Counted from the first letter of the stretch, positions 5,359 through 13,534 are shown. The stretch is DNA of 32,328 nucleotides from Chloroflexota bacterium (GCA_016234555.1 JACRBJ010000021.1:1-32328); one strand, 5' to 3'. Notes: generated by a model from the sequence alone, not told the origin. Made by a program: numbers and translations.

Positions 5359-7485
5359 ATGACAAGCCTTAGCCTGATCCAGCGCCAGATGGTGGAATCT
5401 CCCCTTGACCTTCGTCTCTTCGTCGCGGGGCGGGCTGGGACCGGCAAAACAACCCTGGGCGTGGAGCGGATGCGCCACCTGCTGGCACAAGGCGTCCGCG
5501 CGGATTCCATCCTCATGCTCACCCCCCAGCGGACGATGCAGGAGCCGTACCTCGATCTGCTCTACAGCCCGGAACGCGGTGCGGGCGGCGAAGCGACATC
5601 CGCCACCATCGGCGGTCTCGCGCGGCGCATGTGTGAGCTGTTCTGGTCCCTCGCAGCAGAAACGGCGGGGTTCAAACATCCCGACCAGCCGCCCGTTTTC
5701 CTCACGCTCGAAACCGCGCAATATTACATGGCGTACCTCGCGCGTCCGCTGTTGGAGCAGGGCTACTTCCAGTCGCTGACCATCGACCGCAACCGCCTGT
5801 ATTCCCAAATCCTCGACAACCTTAACAAAGCCGCAGTCGTCGGTTTTCCGCACACCAAAATCGGCGAGATGATGGACGCCGCCTGGTTTGGCGACCCCGT
5901 CCAACGCCGTATTTATCAGGATGCGCAGGAATGTGCGAACCTTTTCCGCGCCTATTGTCTCGAACACAACCTGCTCGATTTTTCCCTGCAACTCGAAATC
6001 TTCGCGGATATTCTCTGGCGCGAGGGGCATGTGCAGGATTACCTCAAGCGCATCTACCGCCACCTGATTTACGATAATGTGGAAGAGGACGCCCCGCGCG
6101 CGCACGACATCATCCGTGAATGGCTTGCAGATTTTGACTCTGCGCTGCTGATCTACGACACCGACGCAGGCTATCGTTACTTCCTCGGTGGCGACGCGGT
6201 GACGGGCTACGGGTTGGCTGATGCCTGCGACGAGAGAGTTGAGCTCACCGACAGCTTTGTCTCGTCCGAAAAAATCATCGCGCTTTCGGATACGCTGGTC
6301 GCGGCGATCACTCACCGCGAAACCGAAGCCGCCGACACGAGCGGTGCGTTGGAATTTATCCTGAAACATTATTATCCCGATATGCTGGACCATGTCGTTG
6401 CCCGAATCAAATCGCTGGTCGAAGATAAAGGAATCCCGCCATCCGAAATCGTTGTGCTTGCGCCCTACCTTTCGGATGCGCTGAGGTTTTCGATCACGAA
6501 CCGTTTGGAAGCGGCAGGGATTCCCTGGCGGTCGCATCGCCCGTCGCGTTCCCTGCGTGACGAACCAGCCAGCCGGACCCTGCTGACTCTCTCCGCGCTG
6601 GCGCATCCGCAGTGGAACATCCGCCCGACAAAATTCGACGTGTCTCACGCCCTGATGTTCGCGCTGAACACAGACCTCATCCGCGCCCAATTGTTGACTG
6701 ACATTATCTATCACCAACGCGACCTTGGACTTTCGACCTTCGACCAGATAAAGCCCGAAATCCAGGAGCGCATCACCTACGCCCTCGGCGAGCGATTCAC
6801 CAACCTGCGGAACTGGCTCGAAAACTACCGCCAATCCGCGCCGCAACCGTTGGACTTTTTCCTAAGGCGGCTCTTCGGCGAAACGCTCTCCCAGCCCGAT
6901 TACGGATTCCACACCAACATGGACGCCGTCCGTGTGGCATCCAGCTTGATCGAGTCCATCAAAAAGTTCAGGCAGGTGATGGAGCCGATCGTGACAGACC
7001 TGACAGGTTTTAACAGCGAGTCTTCGGCAGGTAATGGTACTGGAGGAAACCTGTCAGGTCTCGAATTGGGAAAGGAATACATCGCCATGCTCGAAGATGG
7101 AGTCATCGCCGCACAATATCTCGAAGCGTGGCGCAGTGAAAATGTGGATGCCGTGTTGGTCGCGCCCGCGCACACCTTCCTGATGATGAACCATCCCGTG
7201 GCGGTGCAATTTTGGCTCGACCCAGGCTCGAGCGGATGGGTACAGCGTCTCGCCCAGCCGTTGACTCATCCCTACGTGTTGTCGCGTCACTGGGAGGCGG
7301 GTCGTCTGTGGACCGATGCCGACGAGGTGGACGCCGAAACCGAATCGCTGGCGCGACTCACGGGCGGATTGCTCAGCCGCTGCCGCGAAAAAGTCATCCT
7401 CGCGCTGGCAGATTTGGGCGAGACCGGTTACGAACAGCGCGGCTCGTTGCTCCGGGCGTTCCAGAAGGTTCTGCAAAATGAATAG
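5359..7485 (+). CDS. UvrD/PcrA-like superfamily 1 helicase-type ATPase
   Basis: A 708-residue protein. An N-terminal Gln-rich start (SLIQRQMV, Q-motif position) precedes Walker A GRAGTGKTT at 24-32, followed by LMLTPQRTM, as in motif Ia of UvrD/Rep helicases. Where UvrD has the DExQD Walker B box, this protein has LIYDNVEED (Asp239), so the catalytic Glu is shifted or replaced. Later segments such as IVVLAPYLSDA and the THPYVLSRHW tail fit a divergent helicase 2A/2B half. The start is ATG 5359 because the promoter covers the region before it. A palindromic 66-bp insert codes for residues about 546-568. The last bases overlap the next gene by 8 nt. Role in DNA repair is by family only; unwinding activity is uncertain. 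Confidence 0.78.
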   Translation: MTSLSLIQRQMVESPLDLRLFVAGRAGTGKTTLGVERMRHLLAQGVRADSILMLTPQRTMQEPYLDLLYSPERGAGGEATSATIGGLARRMCELFWSLAAETAGFKHPDQPPVFLTLETAQYYMAYLARPLLEQGYFQSLTIDRNRLYSQILDNLNKAAVVGFPHTKIGEMMDAAWFGDPVQRRIYQDAQECANLFRAYCLEHNLLDFSLQLEIFADILWREGHVQDYLKRIYRHLIYDNVEEDAPRAHDIIREWLADFDSALLIYDTDAGYRYFLGGDAVTGYGLADACDERVELTDSFVSSEKIIALSDTLVAAITHRETEAADTSGALEFILKHYYPDMLDHVVARIKSLVEDKGIPPSEIVVLAPYLSDALRFSITNRLEAAGIPWRSHRPSRSLRDEPASRTLLTLSALAHPQWNIRPTKFDVSHALMFALNTDLIRAQLLTDIIYHQRDLGLSTFDQIKPEIQERITYALGERFTNLRNWLENYRQSAPQPLDFFLRRLFGETLSQPDYGFHTNMDAVRVASSLIESIKKFRQVMEPIVTDLTGFNSESSAGNGTGGNLSGLELGKEYIAMLEDGVIAAQYLEAWRSENVDAVLVAPAHTFLMMNHPVAVQFWLDPGSSGWVQRLAQPLTHPYVLSRHWEAGRLWTDADEVDAETESLARLTGGLLSRCREKVILALADLGETGYEQRGSLLRAFQKVLQNE
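6996..7061. repeat. In-frame palindromic repeat within the helicase gene
   Basis: AGACCTGACAGGTTT (6996-7010) and its exact inverse AAACCTGTCAGGTCT (7047-7061) flank 36 bp. The unit is 66 bp, a multiple of three, and codes for a Gly/Ser/Asn-rich loop beginning DLTGF and ending NLSGLE. The same arms bound the 189-bp element at 27053-27241, and a related hairpin is at 12850-12882. Confidence 0.85.
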
Positions 7486-8620
7486 CAAATCCACAAAATT
7501 GCTTTGGGGCGGCTTGATATTGATTGGCATCGCGGCGAGGGTTTATTTCCTGCCGCTGGTCTCGCTGGATATGGAGGTCTACCTGCTGCCCTGGTACGAT
7601 TTCATCCTGCAACACGGTGCATGGACATCGCTCGGGCAGGAGTTTTCCAATTACACGCCGCCCTACCTTTACCTGCTGACTCTTGTCACATTCACGAACG
7701 GGCTGTTGTCCAAAGTGACCGCCATCAAGTTAATTTCCATCCTATTCGATTTCTTCAACACTTATCTCGTTTTCCGCATCGTAAAACTGCGCTCGAACGA
7801 TGACCGCCTGCCATTGACCGCCGCCGCCCTGTTCCTGTGCCTCCCCACGGTCATTTTGAACAGTTCGGCTTGGGGACAGGCGGATGCAATCTACACCTTC
7901 TTCCTGCTTGCCTGCCTGTTTTACCTTTTGCAGGATAAGCCGCTGCCCGCGCTGGTTTTGTTTGGCGTCGCATTTGCGTTCAAGGCGCAGGCAGTCTTCC
8001 TTTCCCCCTTCCTGTTGTTGTTGACTTTCAGGAAGCGCATCCCCTGGGGATATTACCTTTTAATCCCCGTCGTCTATCTGCTGATGATGCTCCCCGCCCT
8101 GGCGGCGGGACGTTCGCTCTCCAGCGTGCTTGGCGTTTATCTGGGACAGGCGGAGACCTTCAAGTCGTTGTCGATGAAGGCGCCCAACCTGTATCTTTTC
8201 ATCTCGAATGAGCATTACGCTTCCGGGCTTTTCATTGGCATCGCAATCACCGTCACAGCCGCATTGATCTGGTCGGCTGGATGCGCGCTCAGGGTCGGGG
8301 AAATGAAGCGTGAAATCATCGTCGCCTGCGCCGCCGCCTCCGCCGCGATGATCCCCTTCATGCTGCCGAAGATGCACGAGCGTTATTTCTACCTGATGGA
8401 TGTGCTGACCTTCCTGCTGGTCTTCTTCATCCCGCGCCTGTGGATTCCCGCCGTCGGCGCACAACTGGTCTCGCTGATGACGTATTCCGTTTTCCTGTTC
8501 ATCAGCCCGCAAAAGACACCGTCGCCACTCGGCGCGATCCTGCTTATTGCCGCGGCGTTGATCAATACCGTGCTGGTGATTTACATCGTTGGCAGCCAGG
8601 TGAGGGCGTTGAAGGAGTAG
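7478..8620 (+). CDS. GT-C glycosyltransferase, Gpi18-like mannosyltransferase family
   Basis: A 380-residue polytopic membrane protein with about ten hydrophobic helices. The first outer loop carries the acidic motif SLDMEVYLLPWYDF, followed by NYTPPYLYLL, NSSAWGQADAIYTFF and KMHERYFYLMD. This order matches prokaryotic relatives of the GPI mannosyltransferase Gpi18 (COG5542), which use polyprenyl-phosphate sugars. It probably adds a hexose to a lipid or surface glycan at the outer face of the membrane. ATG 7478 overlaps the helicase stop by 8 nt and has AGAAGG upstream, so the two are cotranscribed. Their functions look unrelated. Acceptor and donor are unknown. Confidence 0.78.
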   Translation: MNSKSTKLLWGGLILIGIAARVYFLPLVSLDMEVYLLPWYDFILQHGAWTSLGQEFSNYTPPYLYLLTLVTFTNGLLSKVTAIKLISILFDFFNTYLVFRIVKLRSNDDRLPLTAAALFLCLPTVILNSSAWGQADAIYTFFLLACLFYLLQDKPLPALVLFGVAFAFKAQAVFLSPFLLLLTFRKRIPWGYYLLIPVVYLLMMLPALAAGRSLSSVLGVYLGQAETFKSLSMKAPNLYLFISNEHYASGLFIGIAITVTAALIWSAGCALRVGEMKREIIVACAAASAAMIPFMLPKMHERYFYLMDVLTFLLVFFIPRLWIPAVGAQLVSLMTYSVFLFISPQKTPSPLGAILLIAAALINTVLVIYIVGSQVRALKE

Positions 8621-8633
8621 GGGGTTCAGCGAT

Positions 8634-9752
8634 TCACTGCCCCACACTCCCCGCCAGTTCCACAAACCGCGCCACGCTCTCGATACCCGTGGCAATCGGT
8701 TCGATGTCCACGAATTCATTGAGGGTGTGCGCCCCGCCGCCGGTGGAGATTCCCATCACGATGGCGGGGATGCCGCGGCTGAGCGGTACGTTGGCGTCGG
8801 TGGAGCCTGCGGTGAGGGAGGCTTCCACTCCCTGCTCGTTCAGGCACTGCATTGCCAGAGTCACCAGCGGATGGTCGGCTGGGATTTCGCCTGCGGGTCG
8901 CTGCCCGATGATCTCCGCCATGATACGCACACCTTCGCGGTCAGCATTCTTTAAAATCTTCTCCACCTGATGGATCAACTTCAACAGCGCTTTTGGTTCC
9001 TCGGAGCGCAAATCCAGTTCGCACCTGGCTTCGGACGCAAGCACGTTGACCCCCGTCCCGCCGTGGACGGTGCCGACGTTCATGGTGGTGCGTGGACTGC
9101 GCGGCAGGCGGATCGAAGTCAATTCGGTGATGAGCGACGCCAGTTCATGCACCGCCGACGGCTGGCCATAGTCCGCCCACGAGTGTCCGCCCGCAGTTTT
9201 GGCGGTGATGCGGTAACGCTGCACGCCGATGGCGCGATGATAGACGTGACCGAGCGCCAGTCCCTCCAAAACAAGATAGCCGATGACGTTCGAGTTGAAA
9301 CGGTCGACGACTCCGCGCATCCCGCGCAGGTCGCCAAGCCCCTCCTCGCCCGTGTTTGCCACCAGCCAGAGGTCGTGTTCCAGGCTGACGTTTTTCTCGC
9401 GCAGCGCCCAGAGGATGCCGAACAATGCCGCCACGCCCATTGAGTTATCGCCGATGCCCGGACCGAAGACCTTGTTCTTCTCGCGTTTGGTCTGCAAGTT
9501 CACGCTGACAGGGAAGACCGTATCCAAATGGGCAGAGACAATCAACGGCTTGGCTTTTTTCTGCTTCCCCGGCAGACGCGCGTAGACGTTGCCGAAGGAA
9601 TCCATCGAAACGTCTTTCAGTTTCTCTTTTTGAAAGAGTCCGCGCACGAATTCACCGCGCGGTCCTTCGGCGAACGAGGGCGCGGGGATCTGCTGGATTT
9701 GGATGGTGAGGTCGAGAATGTCGGAAGGTTGTTGGGAGGTTTTATTCATCAT
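8634..9752 (-). CDS. M20-family metallopeptidase (PepT-like)
   Basis: A 372-residue dizinc peptidase. The metal and catalytic residues appear in family order: SAHLDT (His75, Asp77), GPGIGDNSMG (Asp102, bridging), NTGEEGLGD (Glu135 catalytic, Glu136 ligand), a Glu in VLEGLALG, and GGGAHTLNE near the C-terminus. A GGHSWADYGQPSAVHELA segment lies in the dimerisation domain. It is expected to cleave small peptides or N-acyl amino acids in the cytoplasm; the substrate cannot be specified. The start is one of two tandem ATGs (9752 or 9749), with AGAAG upstream. It follows the PfkB kinase gene by 18 bp on the same strand and ends 13 bp from the convergent mannosyltransferase gene with no visible terminator between. 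Confidence 0.88.
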   Translation of the reverse strand: MMNKTSQQPSDILDLTIQIQQIPAPSFAEGPRGEFVRGLFQKEKLKDVSMDSFGNVYARLPGKQKKAKPLIVSAHLDTVFPVSVNLQTKREKNKVFGPGIGDNSMGVAALFGILWALREKNVSLEHDLWLVANTGEEGLGDLRGMRGVVDRFNSNVIGYLVLEGLALGHVYHRAIGVQRYRITAKTAGGHSWADYGQPSAVHELASLITELTSIRLPRSPRTTMNVGTVHGGTGVNVLASEARCELDLRSEEPKALLKLIHQVEKILKNADREGVRIMAEIIGQRPAGEIPADHPLVTLAMQCLNEQGVEASLTAGSTDANVPLSRGIPAIVMGISTGGGAHTLNEFVDIEPIATGIESVARFVELAGSVGQ

Positions 9753-9770
9753 TGATTCTTCTGAATTTGT

Positions 9771-10781
9771 TTAGATTTCCCGCGCCGCCTCTTTGAGCCA
9801 GTGCAGGCGCGCCGTGGCAAGTCCGGGCAGGACGCCCAAAGCATAGAAAGGTCCGCTGCCCTCAATTGTAAGCGAAGCCGAGACATTTCCGTGGAAAGCT
9901 GCCAGCAGCGGATCGTTCGTTTGCTGGAAGCCAGCTAAAAATCCGCCGCAGAAGGAATCCCCAGCCCCGGTCAGGTCGGCAATTCGGGACGGGTAGGCGG
10001 GAATCTCGTAGCGGTGATTCCCTGCTACGTCGTAGAGCATTTGTCCCTGTCGACCACGCTTAATCACCACGACCTGCGGACCGTATTCGCTGACCCGCCG
10101 CGCCATCTCCCACAGGTCGTTGGTCTCGCCCCAGAAGAGGGAACGCAATTCCTCTTCCGACGTCTGGAAGACGGTGACGCCCTGCAGGACGAGTCTCAGG
10201 TCGCGCCAAAAGCCTGGGGACATGTACCCCGGTGACGGGTCGAGGCTGACGATTTGACTCGATCCGCTGCGAAAGAGGTTGACCATCTGACTCTGGCTGA
10301 TAAGGTCGAACGGACAGAGATGTACGTAAGGCGCAACGCGATAATCCCTGGGCGTGTCCAGTGCGGAAGGCGAAACAGGCTCCGGCACACGCAGGTCTTT
10401 GCGGGACTCGTCGGGAGGCTGGTAACCAAGCAGGGACTTGGGAAAGGTCAACTGGCGGCGGGCAAAATGCGAGACTGCGCCGGAGTTGCTGCGTTCGCTG
10501 GCTTCGTTGAAGGCGATGAAAGAACGCAGGTCGACGTTTTGCAGTTCGGATAGGGCGCGGATTCCGCGAACATCGAAGCCGCGCTCTTCGAGGTTGAGCA
10601 GCCATTCGCGCGGATATCCCTCGTCCACCCGCCCGACCAGCCCGGCGTTCATGTTCCAGACCGCCATTCCGCCCGCAGCGTAAAGCAGGCTCCCGCCGGG
10701 CGAATCCAGCAACGGTGGTCCCGAGTAAGGCAGGATGTATTCGCGGGTCAGTTTCCCGGCAATGACGAAGGTGGGCTGCAT
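9771..10781 (-). CDS. PfkB-family carbohydrate kinase
   Basis: A 336-residue ribokinase-fold enzyme. The N-terminal GG motif occurs as SPGGSLLYAAGGMAVW, with GLVGRVDEGYPREWL following. The C-terminal signature LTGAGDSFCGGFLAG carries the catalytic Asp and the anion hole. The substrate is a sugar or nucleoside that cannot be named. ATG 10781 was chosen over an in-frame ATG at 10796 because a TATACT -10 box occupies the intervening bases, leaving a leaderless start. It is divergent from deoC (182 bp apart). Co-location with deoxyribose-phosphate aldolase hints at pentose or nucleoside breakdown, but that is only context. Confidence 0.85.
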   Translation of the reverse strand: MQPTFVIAGKLTREYILPYSGPPLLDSPGGSLLYAAGGMAVWNMNAGLVGRVDEGYPREWLLNLEERGFDVRGIRALSELQNVDLRSFIAFNEASERSNSGAVSHFARRQLTFPKSLLGYQPPDESRKDLRVPEPVSPSALDTPRDYRVAPYVHLCPFDLISQSQMVNLFRSGSSQIVSLDPSPGYMSPGFWRDLRLVLQGVTVFQTSEEELRSLFWGETNDLWEMARRVSEYGPQVVVIKRGRQGQMLYDVAGNHRYEIPAYPSRIADLTGAGDSFCGGFLAGFQQTNDPLLAAFHGNVSASLTIEGSGPFYALGVLPGLATARLHWLKEAAREI

Positions 10782-10787
10782 GTACCA

Positions 10788-10793
10788 AGTATA
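10788..10793 (-). promoter_or_regulatory. -10 box of the PfkB kinase gene, predicted leaderless
   Basis: TATACT on the minus strand is followed by 6 nt (TGGTAC) and then ATG 10781. There is no Shine-Dalgarno sequence and no clear -35 box. Confidence 0.55.
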
Positions 10794-10933
10794 CAATATG
10801 TCGCGTAGGTCACGTTTGCAATGTGACGATTTTGGTTGACCAGGTTTAATCGGGATTGCTTACCGTATTGGTGTACGGCGCAAGTGTCGACGGAAGAACA
10901 AGTACCCGTCTCGCAATGGCGTGCTTCACGCTG

Positions 10934-10956
10934 TATAATAAGACCGAAATCAGGAG
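10934..10956 (+). promoter_or_regulatory. -10 box and ribosome binding site of deoC
   Basis: A perfect TATAAT (10934-10939) precedes CAGGAG (10951-10956), which is 7 nt before ATG 10964. Unlike its divergent neighbour, this gene has a short leader with a conventional ribosome binding site. The -35 region is poor. Confidence 0.65.
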
Positions 10957-10963
10957 CAACTCC

Positions 10964-11947
10964 ATGACCAAAACCCCCAGCACAAAAATCGAAACAAGCC
11001 ACAGCGGGCGCGTACCCATTCTTCCGCTCGACCTCGCGCCTGTGGACGATGTCAAAGTCAACCGTTCCGCCGTCGAGCGGCGCGCCGCCACCATCCCCAC
11101 CCGCCGCACGGTGAAGAAGGAATATCAAGCCGCCTGGCTTTTGCAGGCAGCCCAAACCATCGACCTGACCACCCTCTCCGGTGACGACACGCCCGGCACT
11201 GTGAAGCGGCTGTGTGCCAAAGCCCGCCAGCCCATCCGCCCGCAGTTGTTAAGGGATTTGGGTGTGGAAAAGCCCATCACTACCGGAGCAGTCTGTGTTT
11301 ATCACGGCATGGTCGAAACCGCCGTGGAAGCCCTGCATGGGTCGGGGATTCCCGTTGCGGCGGTATCCACCGGCTTCCCTGCCGGGCTGGTCTCGTTCAA
11401 GCAGAAGATCGCCGAAATCGAAGACTCAGTCAAAGCGGGCGCATCGGAGATCGACATCGTCATCCCGCGCCAGCACGTCCTCACCCAAAACTGGCGCGCC
11501 CTATACGACGAAGTGAGAGCCTTCCGCGAAGCCTGCGGCGATGCGCACATGAAATCAATTCTGGCGACGGGCGAACTCGGCACGCTGAAAAATGTGATGC
11601 GCGCCAGCATCGTCTGTATGCAGGCTGGCTCGGACTTCATCAAAACGTCCACGGGAAAAGAGCCGACCAACGCCACCCTGCCCGTCAGTATTGTGATGGT
11701 GCGAGCCATCCGCGCTTATTATGAAGCCACCGGCTACAAAGTTGGATTCAAACCCGCCGGCGGAATCCGCACTGCCAAGCAATCGCTCGACTGGCTGATC
11801 CTGATGAAGGAAGAACTCGGCGAGGAGTGGATGCGCCCGAACCTGTTCCGCATCGGGGCGTCGGCTTTGCTCAACGACATCGAACGCCAGTTGGAGCATT
11901 TCGCCTATGGGCGGTATGCTTCGATGCAATACCAGGCTTTGGGATAA
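10964..11947 (+). CDS. deoC: Deoxyribose-phosphate aldolase
   Basis: A 327-residue class I aldolase that splits 2-deoxyribose-5-phosphate into glyceraldehyde-3-phosphate and acetaldehyde, the last step of deoxynucleoside catabolism. The Schiff-base lysine is in SDFIKTSTGK, and the second active-site lysine in VGFKPAGGIRT. The strand VAAVSTGFPAG and the segment ASEIDIVIPR supply further conserved residues. At 327 residues it is longer than the ~220-260 of many DeoC proteins. The extra sequence is an N-terminal extension of about 60 residues, as in the longer branch of the family. Start ATG 10964 has CAGGAG at a proper distance. It is followed after 24 bp by the ferritin-VIT1 gene with its own ribosome binding site. 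Confidence 0.93.
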   Translation: MTKTPSTKIETSHSGRVPILPLDLAPVDDVKVNRSAVERRAATIPTRRTVKKEYQAAWLLQAAQTIDLTTLSGDDTPGTVKRLCAKARQPIRPQLLRDLGVEKPITTGAVCVYHGMVETAVEALHGSGIPVAAVSTGFPAGLVSFKQKIAEIEDSVKAGASEIDIVIPRQHVLTQNWRALYDEVRAFREACGDAHMKSILATGELGTLKNVMRASIVCMQAGSDFIKTSTGKEPTNATLPVSIVMVRAIRAYYEATGYKVGFKPAGGIRTAKQSLDWLILMKEELGEEWMRPNLFRIGASALLNDIERQLEHFAYGRYASMQYQALG

Positions 11948-11971
11948 AAAATTAAATTCAAGGAGAACAAC

Positions 11972-12844
11972 ATGCAACTCAGCGAAGATACCCGCAAAAA
12001 AGTAATCCTCTTCCAACAGACGGAGATCACAGAATCTCACATCTACAAGCGGCTTGCGAAACGAATCAAGTCGGTGGATAACGCAAAAATCCTCGACCAG
12101 ATCGCCGACGATGAACTGCGTCACTACAACATCTGGAAGGGATACACCAATGAGGAGGTCAAGCCGCGCTGGTTTATCGTCTGGTTTTATTACATCGTCA
12201 GCGTCGTATTTGGCTTCACCTTTGGCATCAAGCTAATGGAAATGGGAGAGGAGGGCGCGCAAAAGAATTACGCCGACATTTCAAAGGACATTCCCGAAGC
12301 CGCAAAAATCCAGCACGAGGAGGACGAACACGAGAAAAAATTGATCGGCATGTTGGACGAGGAACGACTGCGCTACGCAGGCTCGGTGGTGCTCGGATTG
12401 AACGATGCCCTCGTCGAGTTGACCGGCGCCCTTGCCGGGCTGACGCTTGCCCTGCAGGACGTAAAGTTGATTGCCCTCTCCGGACTGATCACCGGCATCG
12501 CCGCCTCGCTCTCGATGGCAGCCAGCGAATATCTCTCCACCCGCTCCGAAGATACTGGCAAGCATCCCGTCCGCGCCGCCGTGTACACAGGCATTGCCTA
12601 TATTATCACCGTCACCCTGCTGATTCTGCCCTACCTGCTCTTCACCAACTACTATCTCGATCTCGTCATTTCACTCACCACCGCAGTCCTCATTATTGCC
12701 ATCTTCAACTACTACATCTCCGTCGCCAAGGGCGAATCCTTCCGCGCAAGGTTTGTCGAAATGGCGGGACTAAGTCTCAGCGTTGCCGCGTTCAGTTTCG
12801 TCATCGGTTATTTCATCCGCATCTGGCTGGGTGTTGAAGTTTGA
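11972..12844 (+). CDS. Ferritin-like/VIT1 membrane fusion (MbfA-type iron transporter)
   Basis: A 290-residue protein in two parts. The N-terminal ferritin/rubrerythrin-like half has diiron-type residues Glu18/Glu21, E48-x-x-H51 and the later HEEDEHEKK cluster. The C-terminal half is a VIT1/CCC1 domain with its GLNDALVELTGALAGL signature and SMAASEYLSTRSE, followed by several membrane helices. MbfA-type proteins export or sequester iron (or manganese) under oxidative stress. The start ATG 11972 has AAGGAG. An extra hydrophobic segment (WFIVWFYYIVSVVFGFTFG) inside the ferritin half suggests that this half is membrane-tethered. The domain assignment is good; metal and direction of transport are inference. 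Confidence 0.87.
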   Translation: MQLSEDTRKKVILFQQTEITESHIYKRLAKRIKSVDNAKILDQIADDELRHYNIWKGYTNEEVKPRWFIVWFYYIVSVVFGFTFGIKLMEMGEEGAQKNYADISKDIPEAAKIQHEEDEHEKKLIGMLDEERLRYAGSVVLGLNDALVELTGALAGLTLALQDVKLIALSGLITGIAASLSMAASEYLSTRSEDTGKHPVRAAVYTGIAYIITVTLLILPYLLFTNYYLDLVISLTTAVLIIAIFNYYISVAKGESFRARFVEMAGLSLSVAAFSFVIGYFIRIWLGVEV

Positions 12845-12849
12845 ATCAG

Positions 12850-12882
12850 AGACCCTAAAGGTTTCCAAAACCTTTAGGGTCT
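12850..12882. repeat. 33-bp near-perfect palindrome after the VIT1 gene
   Basis: AGACCCTAAAGGTTT (12850-12864) and its exact inverse (12868-12882) leave a 3-nt loop. It starts 6 bp past the VIT1 stop and has no T run, so it is a hairpin repeat that may also act as an mRNA 3' stabiliser. It differs from the AGACCTGACAGGTTT arms elsewhere in the window by a few paired changes, which marks it as a related family member. Confidence 0.8.
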
Positions 12883-12890
12883 GAATGTTG

Positions 12891-12896
12891 TATACT
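12891..12896 (+). promoter_or_regulatory. -10 box of the NBR1-Ig lipoprotein gene, predicted leaderless
   Basis: TATACT is followed by 7 nt (TGAAGTC) and ATG 12904, with no ribosome binding site. The -35 region would fall inside the preceding palindrome and does not match consensus. Confidence 0.55.
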
Positions 12897-12903
12897 TGAA
12901 GTC

Positions 12904-13524
12904 ATGAAAACAAAAATCTTCCCCATCATTGCAAGCCTGATTTCAGGGGTATTGCTCTTTTCATGCGGAACAAAAGAAACGCCCGTGGATGTGGATGCCA
13001 TCCGCACCGAGGCGGTGAAGACCCACATCGCATCCCAGACCGAGGTGCTGGTCGTCCTGCCCACGGTCACTCCCACGCTGACGGTTGAGCCGTCCGCCAC
13101 CCCCACAGTAGACATGACCGCCACGTTAGAAACGCCCGCAGTCGCCAATCCATGCCTCAAGCTGCTCTGGCTCGAAGACCGATCCATCCCCGATGGGACC
13201 CCGATGAAACCCAACGAGGTCTTCACCAAGACTTGGTACGTCCAAAACAGCGGCGGATGCGCCTGGGCACCAGGCTTCACCTTCGTCAACGTGGGCGGCG
13301 ACCCGATGCGCGGAAAGCCTCTCGTCCTGGATAAATCGGTCCCGGTCGGTGCAAAGCGGGAAATCTCCATTGAAATGGCTGTTCCCAGCGGAATCGACGG
13401 ACTGATCCAAAGCGCATGGCGCATGACCGACCAGGACGGCAACTACTTCGGCGACACACTCACGGTCAACATCACGGTTGGGGATGTCCCCACACCCACA
13501 GCCACAGCCACCACAGCGCCGTAA
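12904..13524 (+). CDS. Surface lipoprotein with NBR1-type Ig-like domain
   Basis: A 206-residue exported lipoprotein. The signal peptide ends in the lipobox LFSC (Cys21). A Thr/Pro/Val-rich linker (about 45-80) follows. Residues about 83-195 show the NBR1 Ig-like pattern: W-x-E-D-x-SIPDGTPMKPNEVFTKTW, NSGGCAW and a SAWRMTDQDGNYFGD core. A second TPTATAT tail ends the protein. Such domains, common in Chloroflexota lipoproteins, are thought to bind proteins or glycans at the cell surface. It has its own leaderless-type promoter. Function is unknown beyond the architecture. Confidence 0.85.
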   Translation: MKTKIFPIIASLISGVLLFSCGTKETPVDVDAIRTEAVKTHIASQTEVLVVLPTVTPTLTVEPSATPTVDMTATLETPAVANPCLKLLWLEDRSIPDGTPMKPNEVFTKTWYVQNSGGCAWAPGFTFVNVGGDPMRGKPLVLDKSVPVGAKREISIEMAVPSGIDGLIQSAWRMTDQDGNYFGDTLTVNITVGDVPTPTATATTAP

Positions 13525-13534
13525 GCCCTTCAAG

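Noticed and set aside
4954..6846. Minus-strand frame of 630 codons overlapping the helicase and the channel gene
   Set aside because: It is the codon-bias mirror of the helicase gene, which has P-loop and start signals. The translation shows no family features.
7316..7477. N-terminal extension of the mannosyltransferase inside the helicase gene
   Set aside because: The extension is an out-of-frame reading of helicase codons; ATG 7478 begins the membrane protein.
10782..10796. Upstream ATG giving an MYTWY extension of the PfkB kinase
   Set aside because: The bases form the TATACT -10 box; the protein family starts at the MQPTFVIAG methionine.
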